Notes under the pieces: generated by a model
What the model was told of the DNA's origin: nothing
The model's database searches: none
What the model saw: only the letters and a program-made list of their open reading frames with translations
Origin: Paracorniculantispora psalliotae
Lineage: Eukaryota; Ascomycota; Sordariomycetes; Hypocreales; Cordycipitaceae
DNA length: 64,000 bases
Direction of reading: 5' to 3'
NCBI GenBank assembly: GCA_002796755.1
Contig: PHFE01000093.1
Location: 646,013 to 710,012, forward strand
Part shown: positions 1 to 12,287 of the stretch, piece by piece
Layout: every line of letters begins with the position of its first letter
How positions within the stretch are numbered: the first letter of the stretch is position 1
Translations under genes and position numbers: made by a program

Positions 1-403
1 ATTCTTCGTCTTGGCGGCCGCAATCAGCGGCCTTCCGTGTGATTGGCGTCCAGGCATCTCGACGGCGTGTGTGTGTGGGTGCCGAAATGAGTTATGCTTC
101 GCAGTCGTGGTAAAACCTGTAGTCCAGCGCAAAGCCCATCTCGACATTCATTTTTCTGCCGTTTAAAATTTTGGCGGTGAGGGAGCTGCTGGTGGGGTGC
201 CGCCTCGTTGCACCGAACATGTCGGGGCCTATCAGCGCCGTGTATTTGAGTTCGGCCAGGCGAGAGTGTCCGAGTTCCGCGACCCAGGGACTTATTTAGC
301 GGCGGCTGCCCTTCTGTAAAATCGCCCAGGGACATCACGCCACTATTCGCAACCTCGAGATTTGAAAGCTCAGACTGCTGGTTGGGCATCACGACGAGCC
401 AGA
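1..403. other. Upstream region of COX15
   Basis: No convincing coding sequence is seen in this stretch. It contains a short GT-rich run near base 68-80 and otherwise ordinary mixed sequence. It presumably holds the promoter and 5' leader of the COX15 gene that starts at 404, and possibly the edge of a gene outside the window. Confidence 0.5.
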
Positions 404-1855
404 ATGTCGGCTTTTCTCCCTGCCTTTCGGCGCATTGCCTTTCAGGCACCGTCCAGGTTCTTTGTCTGCAACCAATGCCTGCGACAAGCACCTCGCGCAG
501 CACCTTCATCACGGATCCTGAACGCCGCCCAGTCGCGATTCTTCGCCGCCAATGCCACCGGACCAGTCAATGCATTGGCTGCTGAGGCCGCCGCAAAAGC
601 CTCGGCACAGGCCAAATACGTCTTTCCCAAGACGACCTCTAAGGCTGTCGGATACTGGCTTATTGGTAGCGCCGTGAGCGTCTTTGGAATTGTCGTCTGG
701 GGAGGCTTGACAAGATTGACAGAATCTGGGTATGCTGCCACACGCCCTTCCAGCGTGCGCAATTAGCTAACACATGGCAGATTGAGTATTACAGAATGGA
801 AGCCCGTAACCGGATCGATGCCCCCGAGGTCCCAAGCCGACTGGGAAGCCGAATTCGAGCTGTACCGCGCCTCGCCCGAGTACAAGATCCTAAACCCGCA
901 CATGACGGTCGAAGAGTTCAAAAAGATTTACTTTATGGAATGGAGCCACCGACTCTGGGGCCGCGTCATCGGCATGACTTTTGTGCTGCCCACACTCTAC
1001 TTCATCGCCCGCCGGCGCGTCTCTGCCAAGATGGCCGGCAACCTGCTCGGCATCTCCGCGCTGATCGGCTTCCAGGGCTTCATCGGCTGGTGGATGGTCA
1101 AGTCTGGGCTGAAAGACGACCTCTTCGCCGAGGGCTCGCACCCGCGCGTCTCCCAGTACCGCTTGACGGCCCACCTCGGCACCGCCTTCATCTGCTACTC
1201 CTGGATGCTGCTCTCCGGCCTATCGGTGCTGCGCGCGCGCCGCTGGGCCGCCAACCCGCAGGCGGCCCTCGACGCCATCAAGGCCGTTCAGAACCCGGTG
1301 CTGACCAACTTTCGCCGCACCGTCTTTGGCGTCGCGGCGCTCATCTTCGTCACCGCCATGTCGGGCGCGCTCGTCGCCGGCCTCGACGCCGGCCTCATCT
1401 ACAACGAGTTCCCCAAGATGGGCCTGGGCCTTACGCCGCCTGCTTCCGAGCTGTGGGACAAGTTTTACGCGCGCCGCGAGGACAAGTCCGATTTGTGGTG
1501 GCGCAACATGCTCGAGAACCCCAGCACCGTGCAGATGGACCACCGCATCCTCGCCGTGAGCACCTTTACCGCCATCCTCGCCCTGTTCGTCTACTCCCGT
1601 CGCGGCCGTGTCGGCGCCGCGCTGCCCCAGAATGCGCGCAAGGGAGCCCTCGGTCTTGTGCACCTCGTCTGCATGCAGGTCGCGCTCGGCATCACCACGC
1701 TCATCTACATGGTGCCCATTCCCTTGGGTGCCGCCCATCAGGCCGGTAGTCTGGCTGTGCTGTCGGGTGCGCTCGTCCTCGCCCACCGTCTTCACGTGCC
1801 CAAGTCGACCGTCCGGGCCCTTGAGCAGAAGCTTAAGTACATGAAACCGCAGTAA
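404..1855 (+). CDS. COX15: Heme A synthase, COX15 family
   Basis: This mitochondrial inner-membrane enzyme oxidises the C8 methyl of heme O to the formyl group of heme A for cytochrome c oxidase. Exons are 404-729 and 781-1855, giving 466 aa. The 51-nt intron has a GTATGC donor, a GCTAAC branch and a CAG acceptor, and splicing rebuilds the family signature TRLTESGLSITEWKPV. Residues 1-70 are rich in R, A and S with few acids, as expected for a mitochondrial presequence. Several hydrophobic spans follow (about 84-101, 172-185, 240-258, 288-312, 366-380, 400-420). The paired heme-ligand histidines are visible: H165 (EWSHR), H240 (RLTAHLG), H363 (MDHRI) and H429 (AAHQAG). The start at 404 is the first ATG of the frame. 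The gene converges on the minus-strand zinc-finger gene. Length and motifs fit a full, intact family member. Confidence 0.95.
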
Positions 1856-2298
1856 TCTACCGCGCGGCACCATCTTTGTAACAAAAAAGCATGTAAAACA
1901 CCAAAAACCCCTGGCATCGCGATGCAATCAATCGCTTGTACTCTTCTCAATATTCTTCTGTATAAATAGTTTGTCACAGACACGGGTAGAGAAAATAGAT
2001 CACCATTGTATTACTTGAATACGCTCAGAATTAACAAGAGAAATATGAATGATTCGTATTAACAGATCGTCAGCGCTGATGCAGCACCGTAAATAGTCGT
2101 AGTCGTTACAAGTTTTTGTGCCAAGCGTGGCCGAATTTACAAAGCGCAGGATTACCTCGCGACGAACCCGCCGAGACATTTTATGCTCCAAGTTCGCTGC
2201 ATCGCAATTCTTTCTTCAATCCTCTTAAAACCCCTTCAACCCTGTTCCTTTTGCTTTCCCTTTCCTTTGTCCCCCGTCTGTATTTCCGCCTCGCCGAG
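1856..2298. other. Convergent 3' intergenic region
   Basis: This 443-bp spacer lies between two converging genes and should hold both 3' UTRs and poly(A) signals. It is A/T-richer than the flanking exons. No coding sequence is supported here. Confidence 0.5.
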
Positions 2299-4261
2299 TC
2301 ATTCCATGTACATGTCGCCGCGAACACCCTGCATGGCCATGCCGATATCCTGCATGGTGCTGGTCTGCATGGCCATGGCCATATTTGGCATGGAGCGGCT
2401 CATGGCCATGGCGTTCCGCGACGTCGGGCTGACGCTGGCATTGGGCATCATGAAGCGCATGTCGCCCGCGTTCTGCTGCACTTGGGCCCGCGTCCTAGGC
2501 ACGTCGAGCTGGCCTTGTTGCTGCATCGGCGCTTGGGGCTGCTTCATAGGGGAGGCGTCCATCATGGCAAAGCTGTCGTCGTCTTCCATCTCGGCATCGG
2601 CGTCCTGGTCGCTCGTCTCTGCCACAGATGGGGGTGCAGTGTTGGTGGTCGACTGTGTCATCTGCTCGCTGGCCGCGTCATTAGTGCTGGCCACGGATAA
2701 TCGCTTCTCCTGCGACGGGCCAGGCTGCGGTGTGGACTGCGACGGCTGAGGCGCCGTGGTCTGCTGAGACTGAGCTGGGCTGGCGGCCGCTGAAACGGCA
2801 GGGCTTTCGGGCGTCTCCAATGGCTTCTGTGCGCTCATACCCGAAGAGGATGCACGAGTCGATGTGATGACACTTTTCCATCGTCCAATTGACCTGGCAA
2901 CAACAGTGGCGAGGTCGAACTTTCGGTCCTCCACGTCGAAGCCGATGCTCTTGGCGCCTCGAACACCCGCGCCGTACGCCTTTGCAATCAAATCTCGATC
3001 CAGAGGGAATGTGGTGGGCGACAAGAGCTTAAACTCGCGAGGTTGCTGCAGGCGATTTAGTTGATCGACTTGGCTCCTCAAGCTAGCATTCTCCTGCTTC
3101 AGGCGATGCTGCTCGTCTTTGAACTTGTCAATAGTTTTCTGCTTTCTTCCCACACCACGTGCCAGTTCTAGTACCCAAAGCTCATGTCGCCGTTGCTCTG
3201 GTAATGATTCCCACACCGCAAAGGCAGATTGCAGATGCTCGTTGACCTGATTTTGGAGATTGGCAGCAGACACCTCTGCTTTTTCAACAGCGTCCTTGAC
3301 ATTCCAGGCAGACTGGCCTGTCGGCAGCGTAATTAATTCCTCCGTGACGGCTGTGGTGGCAGAAGCACATGTGACAGTCCAAGCCTTGAAGGCTTCTTCA
3401 AAGTATGTTTGTAGGGCACCATACTCGCGCTCGCCAGGCGACTGGACGGACCATGACGTCGAGGTGGCGTGCTGGGTGGAGGAAAATAACGTGGGGGGCG
3501 GCTTCAAGCATTGTAAAGTGAGGGCTGGAAAATCAAGCGACAAAGGATCGAAATCGAAGGGCATGGACGTGTTGTCAATTTCTTGCCTATAATTGTATAC
3601 CTGGTCAGTAACGGAACAGGGATCGCTTCCGGTTGGTCACATACTTTGCAGATCTCCAAGAGCCTATAATTTCTCGCAGGGCCAGTTCGGCTGCCCTCGC
3701 TGTGTCCATGGCATCTGCCAACTTTTGCTTGACGTCAAACTGCGCCTTTTGCATCTGTTTGCTGACTGCCCTGCTGGCGGCTGGTCTTTTGGCGGGCTCC
3801 GTGCTTGCTTCACCCTCGCCCGAGGTCTTAGCTGGAATGTCGTTGATGACGCCCGTAGCCTCCCAGCGGGGAGCAAACGGAAATTTGCTCAGGGTCGAGT
3901 CCACAGCATATTGGCCATCCTTTGGTATTTGCGAGGCTTTCGGTGTATCGGGCTCAGACGTGGTTCGCAGCTCCCTCTTGGAAGCCTTTGGTGTGCCTGT
4001 TGGCGTGCCGCTGACTTCTCGTCGCCCGCCAATGGAGCCCCGCGCCTGTCGTCTCGTGATTCCCCCACGCAGCTTTTGAATCGCATCGACGTCGTGTATA
4101 CCGTCCGGTGGTTTCGGGTTCTTTTCTTTGATATAGAGATCGAGATGTCGGCCGAGCGAGGAGGAGGTGAATGCCTGGCCGCAGAAGGGACAATTCTTGT
4201 CCTTGGGGGCACCAAGCTTGGGGGTGCCGGCGTCAGGGGTCTCGGCAGACGGCTCAGCCAT
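2299..4261 (-). CDS. Conserved hypothetical protein, N-terminal zinc-finger-like motif and coiled coil
   Basis: Exons on the minus strand are 4261-3645 and 3586-2299 (634 aa). The 58-nt intron has a GTATGT donor and an ATAG acceptor, and codon phase 2 is kept. Residues 22-60 hold CPFCGQAF followed by GRHLDLY, so C24, C27 and H39 form three clear metal ligands; the fourth position is occupied by Y rather than C or H. The next stretch (KNPKPPDGIHDV, then a basic GGITRRQARGS) looks strongly constrained. Residues about 350-387 are a heptad-like coiled coil rich in K, Q, E and L. The last 250 residues are low complexity (S, P, Q), with an acidic patch and a methionine-rich tail full of MAM repeats. 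I do not recognise a named function; nuclear or scaffold roles are only guesses. The start ATG has a good context (GTCACCATGG). Confidence 0.85.
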
Positions 4262-7200
4262 GGTGACGGCGGGCAATCGACTATTGGATGTGATTCGGCA
4301 GCAGTGACGAGTAATGCTGGGAGTGGCAAACGGAGGAGGTCTATATCCAAGATTACGAGTCGGTGCCTCTAGAGATGGCGTACTCGGAGAGCTCCTCGAC
4401 TGGAGCAGTTGAAGCTAGGACCATAAGGAGAGAACGGTCGATGATGGGAGGCAGAGAGGCAAAGAGCAGTCGACTGGGTCTGGGTACGATTGGAGTAGGA
4501 CAAGAAAAAGGCAGAAAGCTGAAAAGGCGTATGTGACGAGGTGCTCAGAGGCAAAATAGGCAAAACGGTTGGTAACGAACGTCAGGAGGTCGAGATCCTC
4601 CAATTGCTAGTATATACAAGGCTGGCAGAGGCTAGCGAGCATGAGTAGAGGTATTAGGCAGAGTTCCCAAGCCGTGACAAGATCCTCCAGCAGCCGTTTG
4701 CCCTCGGCAGAAACAAAAAGCAGAAAAGAAGGGAAGAGAGCGAGAGAATGGCCAGGAGAAGAGGTTGCTGCAAGTCCTTTTTAATTATTTTTTTTTCTCC
4801 TCAAATAATGACTCCGGGTCAGGGGTGGAACCTCTCGGGGCGCAAAATGGGCCGCGCCATCTCGGCCCCCTCCTTGAGCGCAACCGCAGTTGAGCACCAG
4901 CCTGGAGGGAGGGGCAGCAGGCAATGCAGCACCAGCCGCTAGTTGCTGGAGCTAATAATTGACAAGTTTACGGACACTAACTAGGTAGGTAAGGTCAGAT
5001 CATAATAGTGACCTGCGAGACGAGCCAGCCTGCTTTGCTTTGCTGTAAGCCGAGCCAACGAGCACGCGAGAGGGGAAAGACAACGGGGGCGTGCGTGTGT
5101 GCGTCTGTTCGTGGGCGTGAGGGCGATTCCACGAAAACAAAAACAAAAGATCCTGTGAGTGGTGCTTTCTCGCTGCCTTTTTCCTTCGAGGCCAGGATTT
5201 GCGGCCGCCTTGCCTGGTCTGGCCGTGGCCGCCTCACTCGGGCATGGCAGGCGTGCGAATAATGGTGAGGCCAAACTAGCTATGCATGTGCAGCTGGCCG
5301 CGCAGACAGGCCGCTGTTTTTTATTATGCATGCCTGTCTGCATCTCACTAGGACAGTATGTTTATTATTATGCCCGTTTTGGCCAGTTTATGCTCATCCG
5401 GATAGGCATATGCCATCAGCTTGTGCTGCACTGCATGAGCAAACGGCCGCCTGTCATGGCCTGCGATGGCCTGCCTCCTGCAGCCTCTTTTTGCCCGCAG
5501 CCTCGCTTCGCTCTCCTCGCATCTTTCGGCAGACACATGTCCTACCTCGCGACAGAGACATGCATTATGCCGACGAAAGCTGTCCCGGGTCACTTTGTCT
5601 CTTTCAGCTCCCCCAAGTCCACGATACCTATGCGTTGTTCAATTTCACTTTTCCAGCTCGCCACGCTTTGGGACGGCACTCGCAAAGTTCAATATGCCCC
5701 TCCCGTCTCTGTCTCAAACGAACCAGCTCACTGAACCACGATCCACGATGCCCAGCCACGAACAATCCATTTGGGAATTTGATCAACCACACAACTGATC
5801 CACGGCTGGCCGCTGCCGTCTTCCATCGCCATCGCAGTAGCCAGCAAGGACCATCGAGCCCAGCTGCTGGGCTGATCATCAACGTTTGGTCCTGAACTGG
5901 TCGGCCCTCCGATCAACAGGCCGGGCCACAAGCAGTGACCCAGTCCTGTTCTCAACTCTTTCAAAATACATTACTACAGGATAGCTCACCGAGTGGACCG
6001 TCTTCCCTGTCAAATACGGAGCTTTCTTTCGCAAGCCATTATGCATGTTCTTCTCACTCCGCCGCTCGCCATATCAACTATCAACTAGGCGAAAGCCACA
6101 ATTGCCGGCCTAGCTTATTAGACAACAACGCACAAGAACAAGACGCCCGTTGGACCAAGGACCAGCCGCTAGGCGGGGCCCCTTGTCCGCCAGCCTGACA
6201 CCCGCCAGTCGCCGATCGCCTTCGTTCGCCCTCCACAAACCACGTATCAAGCTTTCGGCATAGCTCTCGCCTCGATCACTTTCAGCCAATCTTGCTCATG
6301 ATTTTTGCTCCTGACCTGGTCCTCGCCATTACTATTCTCATGCGCATGCCGTGCTTCTCGTGGATCAGACTCTGTCTTGCTCTGCCGTGCTTGCATCCCA
6401 CCCCATCTGACCCAAAACAGAAACGGCCCCAGTCATGTCTATTATTACTAGACTGAATTGCATATGCACCTACCTGTGAGCTGCATGCGCTGGTAATTTA
6501 CTGCACCTGCACTTGCAGGCCCGCCTGCATATGGGCCGGGATGTTGTTCAGACTGAGCCCTGAGAGGACAGTCGGGCCTCCTGTTATCTGACAAGGGGCA
6601 GATGCTCGCTATGCAAATTCCGGCTAACTCATGAAAGGAGGGTGGCTGCGCCGATACGATGCTACAATGGTAGCAAGATGGTGGTGCAGCGACCATGCTG
6701 CTGGCGCCATGCGGCGCTGAGGGCCTACTAACCCGCAGCCAGCAGCCTGGCCCGGACAGCCCCGAACCTCGCTATTATTCCACCCGTGTGTGACCTGATC
6801 TGATTTTTGTATATCGCAGCACGGTATCTTTTGTCCTCATCGTGTCTTGACGATGCTCGACCGCGCGACATCACTATGGTTTTACATGCGGCTACCTCGG
6901 GCCAAATCTTACAGCCAGGAGATACTGCGAGCAACTCCCGTGTTGATGCAGAGATGCGATACCAGCTTCTGCATGGCGTGGATATTAACACAGGATGCTC
7001 AACCCTGGTCAACCGGCTCTCTGGTGCAAGTGTCCACAACTAGCTCCCTCCACAAGCCGTGTAGCTTGTCCGGTCAGTGTGTAAGAATTGAGGTTTTGCT
7101 TGGCCCAACCTCAATCTAGTTTCCCAAAGGCAATTAACATGACCAATCCACGGGAAACCAAATGGAAGAGTTTATTTTCTCTATGTTTGCTTCCATGTTT

Positions 7201-9886
7201 CGCTACCTGTTTGCCGGGTACAATGCATGGGGGAGCCCGTTTATCCAGCACAAACACTCCACACCTGTCAAGCATCTCGCTGGGACCGGAGTGCTGCCGG
7301 AGGCATAATAACGGGACCAAACCAGGCGAATGCAAACTGCCACACAATACGCAGCTCACAGGGCATGGCCGAGGAAGCTTTCTGCCTTTCACCTGGCTCT
7401 GCAGGTCACCGCCCCTGCACTAGCGCGGTAACGCTGTGGGCTCACCACAAGCATGGATGGCACCGACCATGCATCTGCGGTCCATTTCACCTGAATGGCA
7501 GCTCCCAATGCGGGAGTTACATTTGTCTAGTTCTAGGTGAGGCGCAGCTGCCCCTTTCCTGGTGCAGACACCAACCACAGTCTTACAAGATTGTCGCCAT
7601 GGCAGGATGAGTTTCGTAATTGAACTGTCAACGTGGAGACTGTGTCTGTAACGTTGTCCATGCTCCCGCAGAGTATCGGCTCTGAACAGACGCATAAGTA
7701 CCTCGAGAAAGTGGCATCGCCGTCGGCGCCTCACCGGGTCCTTCTCTGCCAAAGCCGATGAACGAGCCCCTGCCAGGGCTAGAAGATGCATGCACGCACA
7801 CATGCCATGCTCACGATTTTTCCTTCTTATTCTTTTTGCAACCTTGCCAGAGATGCGCAATTCCTGATGGCAGCCCCCTGGACCATTTACAATTGCCGTT
7901 GTGAAGCGAGTCTGATTGCAGGACCTGCAATCTCCTAATTGGCCCGGGCAACCTACGATGAGACGGCTGTGCCATATTTCCTTTTTCGAATTTAAAGGAG
8001 CTGATTATATCAACAACCGAGGCCGGCTACCAGCGATGCGAGGCAGTCAGGTGATCGCTTCATCATGCAAGAAGCTTGTAGTAGATAAACATGCGACCAA
8101 TAAATAGAGACCGTGCTTGGTTAGCATGGCCAGGGGAACAGCACCTGAGCAAAGTGCAAAAATAGCACCAGTTCAAACAAGCAAGGCTGGGTCTGGACCG
8201 CCATCGTGGCTTGGTTGCAGAGAGAGATACGGCGCACAACCACCGTCCCATCTGTAGATCAGCCCAGCATGCCTGCGCTGATGTAACATGTGCTAATAAT
8301 GGCAAGAGGATCAGCGCTGGGCACACAAAAGGTCCATCGAACCAGATGGGCGGGAGCGAATGCAATTCATCTATTATCCTGGCCCTTGCAATTCCAGAGC
8401 TCGCGCTGAGCCTGCTTGGGATCGAAACTGGACATGGCTGGTTGTTGCTTTCAAAGCTTACAAGCTTACACGAGCCGGCTAGCGGCGGCCGTTGCCGCCA
8501 ATACGACCACTCTTGACGGCAATGGCAAAGAGCACCAATTGAGTTTACCAAATAGACAAAAGAGCCCGAAAACAAGCTGCTCCGAGAGAGGCTACGTAGC
8601 GGAATAGAAAGAGGTAACAGGTCCGACGCCAGGCTTACAATTTTTCTGCAGTTGCTTGCGTGTGGCTTGACGCAGGGGCCCTGGAAAGAACCTATGGCTG
8701 TTGATCCCAGTAATAGCGAGCAAGCTCGGGCGTAATCACAGCCTCGGTGGAAGCATGAACGGGAAGGTGGAAGGGGGGCACTGGAAGGGGGGGAAAGAGG
8801 TGTGCCAGCAAGGTTTGATTATGATTTTTCGCCAATCTCATGCATGAGCGCTCCTTTGGCGATTTCGTTCTTTTTGGTTCGCAACGGCGCCCAGTGTACA
8901 CACCTGCAATCCACGTGGTAATCTGGCAAGTTACAGGCAACCTAGCACATCTCTGACGGCTAAAAACTTTCTTTTGAGCCTTTGTCATTGTCAGATACAG
9001 ATGTCACTGCAATCAAAACAAGGCTTATATTTAATAAAGTCTAACGAAAACAGCACGAAAATGCACGGGAGTACCGAAAGGGAGGGGGAGGGGCTCCATG
9101 TCCGATTCGCGCTCGGGCTCTGAGATTGTGGTTGCATGTATGGAAGCCAGTGCCGTCCGCGCAAGAAAATGGTGCTCGACGCGTTGATACTCCAGAACGG
9201 GTGAAGGGGGATTGGCATGAATTTCAGAATCGTTCAGGCGATATGGCATGTGAAAGAGGAAGGAGGGTGGCCGAAAGGGGGCGCAAAGAGGCTTGAGAGT
9301 GCAGCCGGGATGAGTTGCAGAACTCTATAGTGAAGCCGAGAGAAGCTGTGGCAGACCGAGGAAAGCGCACCATGGTTCAATTCAAGGATAAGAAGTGCAA
9401 TTGAACGCACAGTCAGCTCGTAGCAACCGCAGCTCACCGAGGTCGGCAGAGGAACAGCAGTGGTGTGGCGCGAGCTGCACACCACAGAGAAGCACTTACA
9501 CCAGCGTACTGGCTCTGCCCATTGCGCTTTTGCGTTCCACTGCAAGCACCGAAACTGACGGCAGCACTAGCCATGTTCTGGGCTCGGTAGAGCATCCCAC
9601 GACGGATCAGTTGAGATACACACATCTTAATTTCTTTAACCGATTTTCTCAATTTTTGCATCTCTCGCATGAAATCACGATTGGGCAGCTTGTGGCGGGG
9701 CAAAGGTGAAGGCTGGAACCTTGAGCACGCTGCACGTGACTCTGTCGCATCGCCAGCGCTTCCGCGCTGTTTGCCCAGCCGCCCGCCAGCGATGCGACGA
9801 ATGGGCTTCTCATTCTCGCCTCCGCGCTCGCGATTCGACCTCACCACGCCCGTCGCATATCATTCCTCTGAACAAACGCCCTGCAT
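4262..9886. other. Gene-poor 5.6 kb region between divergent genes
   Basis: I see no exon chain, protein-like frame or transposon here. Open frames are short, arginine/serine/cysteine-rich and overlap on both strands, as in non-coding DNA. The left end should carry the promoter and leader of the zinc-finger gene, and the right end the promoter of HP1. A non-coding RNA cannot be excluded. Confidence 0.5.
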
Positions 9887-11195
9887 ATGAGCTTCTCGAA
9901 TTTTTTTGGGAATATTTTTGCCAAGAAGGACGAGTCGCCCGCGATGCCCCCTGGTACGTCTTCTATTGTCGCGATTTCGCAGTGGCTGGTAACGAAGCTC
10001 GGCCAACGCGCCGCCGCGATGCTAGACCCAACAAATTGAACGAATTGAACGAAAAATGACGTGCTTTGCGCGATTTTTTCTGATTTTTTTGTGCCAAGAC
10101 ACGATTTGCTAATATTTCTTTGATGAATTTAGCAATTAGTGACGACGAGAGCTCCGACGTCGATGCTCACCTGCCCGTCGCGAGCTGGCGCGACAACGAC
10201 GATGGCGCGGCTCGCCCGGGACGACGTGCGGCAGCGGCAGCGAAGTCTGCGTCGGTTGATGTAGATGACGACGAGCACGAGCACGAGCACGAGCAAGACG
10301 AACCGGTCAAGGCCGAGAATGGCGACGACGGCGGCGACGATGACGAAGACGACGAGGACGACGAAGAAGATGTGTAGGTTTCCGCCAGCCATTGCTCGCG
10401 TGGACGAGACTACTGACGTAGAGGATACAGGTTCATTGTCGAAGCGATCAAGAAGCACATGATTGACGAAGATGTAAGTGCAGGCGATGCGAGTTGGGTC
10501 TGTTTTGCGCCTGCGCAGTTGTGCTAATTGAATATCGGTAGGGATCGTTAAAATTTCACGTCAAGTGGGAAGGTTACGACAAAAAAGCAGATATGACATG
10601 GGAGCCTGAAGACAATCTTGAGTAAGCCTTTCGCCACGCCTGCATGCCCCGCGCAAACCCGTTTCTGACAAGAGTGCGCAGGGAATCCGCCAACGAAGTC
10701 CTCGAAGAATACTTTGCCAAGATTGGCGGCCGCGACAGCATATTCAAGCAGACAGCATCGGCCCTCAGCGGCAAGAAGCGCGGCCGCAAGCCCTCGTCGG
10801 CCGCTGCCACCGCCGGTGGCAGCGCCTCAGCAGACCCGACGCCCGTGAAGCGCTCGCGCAAGAGCAACGGCGCGGGGCCGGCGGCGCACCCGGCCAACTC
10901 GACGCCGCCCGCGGCGAGCAAGAACTGGAGCCCGCCGGCGGGATCCTGGGAGGACCTGATTGAGATGATTGACGCGTGCCAGGACGAGGGCACAGGACAG
11001 CTGATGGTGTACCTGGCGTGGAAGAACGGCAAGAAGACGCGACATCCGACGGACATAATCTACAAAAAGTGCCCCCAAAAGGTAAGGCCGACAGAGGAAA
11101 CACATTGGTTTTGGAATGATGAGACTAACAGAAGAATGCAGATGCTCCAATTCTACGAGCAGCACGTTAAGATTGTCAAGCCCGACGAGCCTTGA
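9887..11195 (+). CDS. hpo: Heterochromatin protein 1 (chromodomain and chromo shadow domain)
   Basis: This nuclear protein reads H3K9 methylation and helps maintain silent chromatin. Six exons are supported by splice sites and phase: 9887-9953, 10133-10373, 10431-10473, 10542-10621, 10682-11081 and 11142-11195 (294 aa). Residues about 60-102 form a very acidic stretch with HEHEHE. The chromodomain is about 102-150; the cage aromatics are F104 (where animal HP1 has Y), W126 and Y129 (KWEGYD), with MTWEPEDNLE after. The hinge 170-228 is basic, with KKRGRK and KRSRK. The chromo shadow domain, about 233-289, includes SWEDLIEMID and IIYKKCPQKMLQFYEQHV. The last intron (60 nt) interrupts the shadow domain and is stop-free in frame. 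The symbol follows the Neurospora name; other fungi use HepA or Hep1. Confidence 0.95.
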
Positions 11196-12119
11196 TGGAA
11201 GAGGGTACTTGGGGGGTTTGAACGAGGGCAGAGATTCCTGCCGTATCATGGATATGAGATTTGTTCTTGATTTTGGGCGTTTTAATCCGGTTTTTAGTTT
11301 ATTTTCCAATACTCTGCTAGTTTTCTTTCCTGTGCCATGTCACAGAAGGGCATATATATCCCAAGGATAGGAAACGGGCGAATCTTCTCTCGCTAGAGAT
11401 GCTAGCTAACGCGCACGGCACCCCACGCTATTGAAATGTCTTTCATTGCTTGGGCGCATGCGAATGAAATATACGAAATACAAGCAGCCACGTTTTCCTC
11501 GCGCAATATACCGTACTTTGTACAGAAAGACCCTGTTCCTGGCAATCGCCCAGGCTTGGTACCTGAAACTTGGGCTAGGTACCCGCCTTGCCGTGATCCA
11601 CAGGAGCTCCGGGAAGCTGTCAGCGTGGGGCGGGGCTGGAGCCACGCTAGCGGGTTTTGTTTGGGGGAGGCTGGGCTTCCGCTGGGTTTTCCCAGGGCAG
11701 CCCGGCGCTGGGGGGGGTTTTTTTTTTCTTTCAGGGGATGACAGGGGCTGACGGGCCGCCTGCCAGGCACCACACGGGCAGCCCAACCACGCGTTGTGCG
11801 ACGACTCATCCATCACCAGCCTCTCATTAAAAAAAAATTTGGTGCGCAAAAGAGGTGGCGGGGGATCGCAGTATATCATCCCGCCGCCGACGCATACAGC
11901 AACCACTTCTCTTTTCTTCACATTCCATCTCATATTCTCCTCACAAAACGTGGTTTTGCATTCCATTCCTCTCAGAATAGCATTTTCCCACTACCCGTGT
12001 CTCTGCTTCCACCAACCACTGAGACTTACACGGCGTTTCACCACCCACCCAATCCATTGGGCACCAAAACCAAAACCACACTTCACTACCACAAGCCGAA
12101 GCGGCTTTCCTTGCCCACC
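11196..12119. other. HP1 3' region and promoter/leader of the small membrane gene
   Basis: No coding sequence is supported. The segment contains homopolymer runs (a G run followed by a T run near 11710-11730, and an A run near 11830). C/T-rich and CCA-rich sequence leads up to the ATG at 12120, as is common before fungal start codons. Confidence 0.45.
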
Positions 12120-12287
12120 ATGGTGCAACGAAACTACGTCATCGCCATCATCATCATCGTGCTCTTCGCCGTGCTCGCGGGCGTGTCGTTTGGCATCTGG
12201 AAGCTGATACACATGGTCCGCCAGGGCTGGAGCGTCACGTCGGGCTCCAGCTCGAGTTCGGGCAGCAGCCGGGAGATTGTCGACTAG
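12120..12287 (+). CDS. Small single-pass membrane protein (55 aa)
   Basis: This is a single-exon frame of 55 aa. The start sits in an almost ideal eukaryotic context (CCCACCATGG). Residues about 6-29 form one strongly hydrophobic helix (VIAIIIIVLFAVLAGVSFGI), preceded by a single R and followed by WKLIHMVRQGW, so the C-terminal side is likely cytosolic by the positive-inside rule. Residues 41-51 are almost all serine and glycine, ending SREIVD. I do not recognise a family. Support is the start context, the clean helix plus tail architecture, and a C/T- and CCA-rich leader upstream; there is no motif proof. It lies downstream of HP1 and converges on the Apd1-like gene about 950 bp away. Confidence 0.55.
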   Translation: MVQRNYVIAIIIIVLFAVLAGVSFGIWKLIHMVRQGWSVTSGSSSSSGSSREIVD

